From positions 39,318,916 through 39,382,915 of the forward strand of contig NC_067127.1 in the NCBI RefSeq assembly GCF_021347895.1: 64,000 bases of DNA. The letters run 5' to 3'. Below are positions 58,646 to 64,000 of the stretch, in pieces (positions within the stretch are counted from its first letter, which is position 1; the number at the start of each line of letters is the position of its first letter). The notes below the pieces were generated by a model. That model was not told the origin of the DNA. It worked only from the letters and a program-made list of their open reading frames with translations, and did not search any database. Position numbers and translations under genes: made by a program. The DNA comes from Acanthochromis polyacanthus. Its lineage: Eukaryota > Chordata > Actinopteri > Pomacentridae.

Positions 58646-58851
58646 TATATGTGGTCATGGTTCCATGATGCCAATGTCATGGTAATGACTGGATGCAGCT
58701 AATTTACAAAGAAATGATTCTAAACTACATGTCAACTTTCAAAGATTCTACTTTTCATCTAACAATTTATGTTTTGTATTTCAACTCACACATAATCTGA
58801 GATTATTTTGATCTACTTGTTCAATATTAGAGATTCTTCATCATTGTCCTG

Positions 58852-58886
58852 AGAGAGAGAGAGATAGATAGATGATAGATAGATAT
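58852..58886. repeat. GA/GATA microsatellite
   Basis: GAGA run followed by GATA units, the counterpart of the one near 10996. Confidence 0.85.
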
Positions 58887-59189
58887 GAATCTAAGGCCAG
58901 TAATCTCCTAAATTAATTATGATTAATCATCAGAGAATCACTGAACCAGCTCTGCATCTAACGGGTTCCTGCAGCCCAGAGGGGATCTGAGGAATGATTA
59001 AGCTGGTAATTGAAGAAATTTGCCCTGCTGCTCACTGCCTCCATCCAGACGTCTATCCTCTACCACTGATAATTCATTTAACTGAGTAACCACTTTGAAT
59101 GGTTTAATTAATTTACCAGTCATGTCTGTTAAAGACAGCTTTCTTCTTAATGGATTTGCAACGAAGCAACGAAGACACTAAACAAGAAA

Positions 59190-59435
59190 TTAGACCTGAA
59201 TTCTGTGAAGCCGGATCTCAAGGACTTTAAGTTTGTGGAGGAATTCCATGAACTTTTACTGAACCCTGCATGGAGAAATCTTCTTGGCAGGGGTTCAGTC
59301 TGTGTCCAGTGTGCATACGCTGGTGTCGTTGTAGGGTTCCTTGTTGGTTGGACGTTGGTCCAGACTGGTCAAGCAGCACTGTTCACCATTGGCAGAGTGC
59401 TGACAAGTCTGAGAGTTTTGTCCATCTGTTCCATT
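59190..59435 (-). pseudogene. C2H2 zinc-finger terminal exon, copy 4 (frameshifted)
   Basis: Same borders as the terminal exons of copies 2 and 3. One A is lost at the run near 59371 and one base is gained near 59242 ('gaattccatg' for 'gacttcatg'). The two indels cancel in length, but between them the frame is wrong and reaches an early stop at about 59295. The finger exon that should follow to the right is absent, because a gap begins at 59615. Confidence 0.75.
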
Positions 59436-59614
59436 CTGCTTGGAAAACAAACACACAAAAACAGAGAACGTCAGTGTTTCCTGCAGCATTGAAGAACTGA
59501 TGCCTTGCCTGAGATAGAGAGCACCCCAAATGACATCTGAAGACACTTTTACCTGTTGGAATTTAACATTCAGTTGTCTGATTACATCACAATTCCTAAT
59601 CTAACCGACATCCC

Positions 59615-59714
59615 NNNNNNNNNNNNNNNNNNNNNNNNNNNNNNNNNNNNNNNNNNNNNNNNNNNNNNNNNNNNNNNNNNNNNNNNNNNNNNNNNNNNNN
59701 NNNNNNNNNNNNNN
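59615..59714. other. Assembly gap (100 N)
   Basis: Placeholder gap at the point where the copy 4 finger exon is expected. Unrelated LINE sequence follows. Confidence 0.99.
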
Positions 59715-60336
59715 AGCCTCCCCGGGAAAGTCTACTCTAGGGGGCTGGAAAGGAGGCTCCAACCGATTGTCGAACCTCGGATTCAGGAGCAGCAGTGCGG
59801 ATTCCGTCTCGAACGCTGAACAGTAGACCAGCTCTTTACTCTTGCGGAGCTGCTGAGGGGGTCATGGGAGTTCGACCTACCAGTCGACGTGTGTTTTGTA
59901 GATCTGGAGAAGGCCTACCACCGTGTCCCCCGAGGGGCTCTGTGGGAGGCACTGCAGGAGTATGGGGCACCGGGCTCGTTGATACGAGCCATTCGGTCCC
60001 TGTATAACCAAAGTGAGAGCTGTGTCCGCATACTCGGCACAAAGTCAAACTCGCTTGGAGTACAGCCACTGCTCCTTCATGTCGAAAGGAGTCAGCTGAG
60101 GTGGTTTCGCCATCTCATTCGGATGCCTCGGGGGAGACTTCCTCTGGGTGAAGACCCAGGTCAGACTCAGAACACGCTGGAGGGATTATGTATCTCATCT
60201 GGCCTGGGAACGCCTCGGGATCCCCCACGAAGAGCTGGAAAGCATCGCTGGGGGTAGGGACGTCTGGAACGACCTGCTTTGCCTGCTGCCTCCGCGACCC
60301 AGCCCCAGATAAGCAGAGGAAAATGGATGGATGGAT
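59715..60336 (+). mobile_element. RTE/Rex3-like LINE with internal deletion
   Basis: First half: reverse transcriptase (SLPGKVYSRGLERRL, then QQCGFRLER and, after a frameshift, CFVDLEKAYHRVPRGALW). At about 60055 it jumps to the C-terminal region (RHLIRMPRGRLPLG, with LAWERLGIPREELESVAGG in another frame) and ends with an ATGG repeat tail. The catalytic YxDD part is deleted. Inactive. Confidence 0.8.
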
Positions 60337-60339
60337 GGA

Positions 60340-60850
60340 CTTTGCAAAAGTGAACCAAATACACACCAAGCAATACTCAGTGAGTATCTGCACAATTTGA
60401 GAATGGGCTTTGAAGGCCTATATAAAGGCCCAAAAAAGGCCACCATTGTTAGTCCAGTGAACAGCATCAAGCCGCATCTATCACATGAACAACGTCTCCG
60501 GGCACTGGGTATGGTGTATGCCGGTTTGAGCTACAGTGATGTAGCCAGGCGTATGGGCTGTTCCCAACCCACAATCAGAAGCCTGGTCCAAAGCATGCGC
60601 CGACGGATTGCTGCCTGCATCCAAGCAGATGGAGGCCATACTCGGTATTGACTGTTGTGACTTTGTGTTTGACAGGTGCCATTTTCTTTTGTGAAATTCT
60701 TTATTTTGAAATCATTCTTGAAACTTTAGATTTTTGTTTCTGTATGCCAATATGCTAAACAAATGATTCATATGAAGAAAATCCAGTTTCAGGCTTCAAA
60801 ATAAAAATTATGTTGAAAAATATGGTCTCAAAGTTTTTAGTGACTGTCAG
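60340..60850 (+). mobile_element. Tc1-like element, internally deleted transposase
   Basis: The reading (to 60651) joins a Tc1 helix-turn-helix segment (HEQRLRALGMVYAGLSYSDV, ARRMGCSQPTIRSL) directly to a typical transposase C-terminal end (QSMRRRIAACIQADGGHTRY). The whole DDE catalytic domain is missing. The 3' UTR with AATAAA follows to about 60850. MITE-like derivative of a Tc1 element. Confidence 0.75.
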
Positions 60851-60870
60851 TGGATGATCTCTTCTCCTTA

Positions 60871-61888
60871 CCGTATTTTCACGACCAAAAGGCGCACTGT
60901 ACCAAAAGGCGCAGTCTCAGTTATGTGTGCCATTACTGTATTTAAAACACACATAAGGCGCACCTGATTATATGGCGAGGGTTTTATATACAATCCACGC
61001 CCACACTTCCCCCTTTAACGTTCTCATGGTGTCCTCTACTACGTCGGCCTTACAACACACACAGAAGCATACAAGTGTGCGTTTTTAAAAATAGAGCCGG
61101 AGCAAAACTGAGTTTGGTTGTGCTTTATTTAAGTATTGATTACAAAGTACTAACATTTTTTTAATCATCAATAGGCGCTGGCATGGTAAAACACAGATAA
61201 AACAAGCACACAAGTGTGCGTATTTAAAAATAGAGCGGGAGCAAAACTGAGTTTGGTATTCACATTTTTTTTTTTACCGGTAATCGTCATCAATCAAACC
61301 CATGGAAGTCCTCATCCTCTGTTTCTGAATTGAACAGCTGCGCTAAACCTCCATTAAACATGCCAGGTTCACTTTCTTCACTGTCAGAGTCACTTTCCGT
61401 GCCGTGCGGCGCTTCGGAAATGATGCCGGCTTTTGCGAAAGCTCGAACAACAGTGCCAGCAGACACGTTAGCCCAAGCATCTACAATCCATTGTCAAACT
61501 GTGGCGTAACTCGCCCGGCGCTGCCTTCCACTCTTAGTGAAACTGTGGTCTCCATCGGTCATCCATCGCTCCCACGCCGCTCGCAGCCTTACTTTGAACG
61601 GCCGGTTCACACCGATGTCCAGCAGTTGGAGTTCCTTTGTCAGGCCTCCCGGAATGACAGCAAGCTCAGAGTTCATTTGCTTCACTTGTTTTTTCACATC
61701 GGCTGTGAGATGGGCACGCATAGAGTCACAGATCAACAGCGATGGTGATGCGTGGAAAAAACCACCTGGTCTACGTCCGCCTTACAACAACAACAACACA
61801 CACAGGACGCACTGCACCATAGGGCGCGCCGCACAATTTGAAGAAAATCTAAGACTTTTATGTGCGCCTTATAGTCGTGAAAATACGG
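60871..61888 (-). mobile_element. pogo/Tigger-type element
   Basis: TA flanks at 60869-60870 and 61889-61890. Inverted ends CCGTATTTTCACGAC at both sides, then GGCGCAC. Minus-strand reading 61494-61736 (CDSMRAHLTADVKKQ, then VIPGGLTKELQLLDIGVNRP) is the C-terminal part of a pogo-class DDE transposase. The rest of the enzyme is missing, so non-autonomous. Confidence 0.88.
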
Positions 61889-61894
61889 TAATCC

Positions 61895-62275
61895 ATTTGA
61901 AAGGAGAACATTGGTGGAAAAACTCAAAATGAAACAGCGAGGCCCAGATCAACCTAATATCAAAATAAGTCAACACACCAGCGAGAAAAGTAAATTTTAT
62001 ACAAGAGGCTTCTCTCGTAATTGGTACAAGAGGAAGGCTTGGCTAGCTGGATGCAATCATGCAAATGCTTTATATTGCTTCCCATGTTTGCTCTATAAAA
62101 CGGCTGGAACAGACACGGCATGGACTGTTTCAGGAGTAAGAGATATGAAACATTTATCTGAGAAAATAAAGAAACTCGAGAGTAGGAGGGCACATATGGA
62201 GAACATCGTTAAGCTAACGATGCTCGGTAAGGCTAACATCACGACGCAGCTCGATGAAGAGATGAAGAGTGACAC
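61895..62275 (+). mobile_element. hAT (ZMYM/TTF-finger type) transposase fragment
   Basis: The plus-strand reading KQRGPDQPNIKI, then FSRNWYKRKAWLAGC, NALYCFPCLLY and DMKHLSEKIKKLES is the TTF-type zinc-finger N-terminal region of hAT transposases related to ZMYM1-like proteins. Only this module is present. Confidence 0.75.
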
Positions 62276-62289
62276 ACTTACACACTGAA

Positions 62290-62545
62290 CTGTTCTGAAG
62301 TGGCCTCCAATGAGCCCTGATCTGAATTCTACTGAACATCTGTGGAAGCAGCTGAAACATGCAGTCTGGAGAAGGACAGCCTTCACACCTGAGACAGTTG
62401 GAGCAGTTTGCTCACCAGGAGTCCACACGTGCAGAAGTCTCACTGAGAGTTACACAAATCACCTGACTGCAGTGACTGGTTTAAAAGGTTATACAACAAA
62501 ATATTAAGTTAAGGGTACCATCATTTTTGTCCAGGTCTGTTTCAT
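62290..62545 (+). mobile_element. Tc1-like transposase C-terminal fragment
   Basis: Encodes LKWPPMSPDLNSTEHLWKQL, the conserved DDE C-terminal motif of Tc1 transposases (SPDLNPIE-x-LW with mutations), plus the 3' end ('catttttgtccaggtctg'). Confidence 0.75.
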
Positions 62546-62689
62546 ATTCATGCAAAGTAATCTTCAACAGAAGAGTACTGTCTGTCTGTAAACACACATT
62601 TATTGCCTTGACCAGATTTTTCTTTGTATAAAGTTGACTTTAGCACATCATCCAGCAATGTATTGCACTGAGTAATTTTTGGATATTTT

Positions 62690-62775
62690 GTCTCAATCAG
62701 GGATCTCAAACTCATTCCACAAAGGGCCGGCATGGCTGCAGGTTTTTGTTCCAACTAAGCAGCATCACACCAGTC
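62690..62775. mobile_element. hAT-like repeat terminus
   Basis: CAGGGATCTCAAACTCATTCC, then 'ggctgcaggtttttgttcc', resembles a widespread vertebrate hAT end. It abuts the L1 at about 62776. Confidence 0.5.
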
Positions 62776-64000
62776 CTGACTGAGTAAAACGTCATCAGCA
62801 TATAATGCTATCTTATGAGTGGTCTTGCCTAAAGTAATGCCGTGTATTTCCTGACTATTCCTGATTTGTTCCGCTAGTGGCTCCAGAGTGAGGGCAAAAA
62901 GGAGGTGGGAGAGCGGGCAGCCCTGTCTTGTCCCTCTACCGAGCGGAAAGGGAGATACACGCATGCCATTAGTTAAGACACAGGTTTCTGATGAATGATA
63001 AATGAGTTTTATCCAGTTTATAATAATGGGGATGGCATGACTCAGTGGGTAGAGTGGCCGTCTTCTAACGGGAAGGTTGCCGGTTTGATCCTCAGCCCGT
63101 TGTGCTCATGTCGAGGCGTCCCTGAGCAAGACACTGAACCCCTAATTGCTCCTGATGGGTCGTGGTTAGTGCCTTGCATGGCAGCTTCCGCCTTTAGTGT
63201 ATGAATGGGTAAATGTGATGCATCATGTAAAGCGCTATATAAATGTGACCATTTATTTATAAACGCTTCCCCTCATCCAAATCTGCCCAAAACATCCCAC
63301 ATAAACTTCCACTCCACTCTGTCGAACGCCTTTTCCGCATCCTATGATATAGCTAGTGCCCGGTGTTGTGTCTCTGAGGAGTACTGTACTACATTAAGAA
63401 GCCTTCTCACATTAGAACTTGATAACCACCACAACTCTACTCATTGGTGCTTTCCCACTTTGAAGAGTGCGAATAGCCTCCAGTACCTCTTCCCTGGTAA
63501 TCGGCCCATTCAGAATTTCCTGTTGTTCTTCCATAAGAGAAGGGAGACTAATTTGATCCAGAAAGTTTTCCTTAGTTGCTCTGATGTATTGCATTCGGTG
63601 GAGTATAACTTGTGGTAGAACTGTCTCACAATGTTTTTGATTTTTTCCGACTTATAAAATTTCTCTCCATTACTATATTTAAGTGATGATATTACATTAA
63701 TGGCGTTTCTGCCGTTTGCCAGGCAGGCAAGAAGGCGGCCAGGCTTGTTGCCATGTTCATATAGCCTCTGTCTGGCCAAAAGGATAGAAGCCTCTGCCTT
63801 GCTTGTTAAGAGTTAAGCGCCAATCTTGCTTCTTCTAAGTTTTTGAAGTTATGTTTAGATGGAGACTCTTTAAATTTTTTCTCTAAATCTTGAATTGACT
63901 ATTCTAATTCTAATTGTTTCCTAATTGTTTGTTTTTTATGAGCTGCTGTGTAAGATATAATTGCCCCCTCATAAACCCATTAGCAGTTTCCCATAATAGG
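62776..64000 (-). mobile_element. L1/Tx1-like retrotransposon, reverse transcriptase region
   Basis: From the right edge inward on the minus strand: linker (about 63780-63510), start of the reverse transcriptase (ITREEVLEAIRTLQSGKAP at 63412-63594), the palm (FINWIKLIYHSSET, SPFPLGRGTRQGCPLSHLLF and YADDVLLS ending at about 62776). It is split by a SINE at 63024-63255. Frameshifts occur near 63400 and elsewhere. 3' truncated. Confidence 0.82.
63024..63255 (+). mobile_element. tRNA-derived SINE
   Basis: TTTATAA at 63017-63023 and 63256-63262 flank the insert. Removing it restores the L1 reading. The head has Pol III boxes (TGACTCAGTGGGTAGAGTGG and GGTTTGATCC); the body 'gagcaagacactgaacccc' and tail 'aaagcgctatataaatg' are typical of fish SINEs. 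Confidence 0.85.

Noticed and set aside
61404..61932. Plus-strand readings through the pogo element
   Set aside because: The recognisable transposase (IPGGLTKELQ motif) is on the minus strand, so the plus readings are shadows.

Overview
This window is from a vertebrate nuclear genome, almost certainly a teleost fish and probably a percomorph. Support comes from split, intron-containing C2H2 zinc-finger genes of the teleost type, two recognisable tRNA genes, and a dense mix of mobile elements typical of fish: Tc1-like, hAT, pogo/Tigger, TTAA-site MITEs, L1/Tx1, RTE/Rex3-like, L2/CR1-like and I-clade retrotransposons, a solo LTR and a tRNA-derived SINE. Two 100-base N gaps (6413-6512 and 59615-59714) show it is a draft scaffold.

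The backbone is a segmentally duplicated C2H2 zinc-finger (ZNF) unit on the minus strand, present four times. Copy 1 (1-1876) is a cut-off, indel-ridden finger exon plus intron. Copy 2 (about 7.5-24.9 kb) has a 10-finger exon (14449-15396) and a terminal exon (12667-12912). Copy 3 (about 40.36-48.58 kb) has a 13-finger exon (41090-42289) and a terminal exon (40475-40720). Copy 4 (about 57.08-59.61 kb) has a frameshifted terminal exon and then runs into the second gap. Copies 2 and 3 share a conserved upstream block (24.56-24.94 and 48.20-48.58 kb) that may be the promoter and first exon. A different, intact plus-strand ZNF gene lies at 51328-53390: two exons, five fingers, 395 residues.

Because the units are paralogous, many insertions can be dated against an empty or unlike site in another copy: an hAT-like element at 13026-14189, a TTAA-site insertion at 11145-12469, an hAT element at 46041-47994, and a 77-bp MITE at 58569-58645. 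In copy 2 an old Tc1 copy was split by an L1, which was itself split by an hAT element. A full terminal signature (target duplication plus inverted ends or tail) is also visible for elements at 9060-9994, 10389-10743, 36900-37573 (solo LTR), 48989-51177 (I-clade LINE), 60871-61888 (pogo) and 63024-63255 (SINE).

The middle (25-40 kb) is poorer in genes. It holds a small tRNA cluster (27.9-29.35 kb, with a local duplication), a long CA repeat, an L2/CR1-like LINE broken by a solo LTR, and one possible exon of an unidentified host gene (38728-38881). The right end (59.7-64 kb) is a head-to-tail pile of transposon fragments. The biological theme is a young ZNF cluster changing its fingers in a transposon-rich neighbourhood. 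I saw no clearly new type of system; the ZNF-versus-transposon reading is inference.
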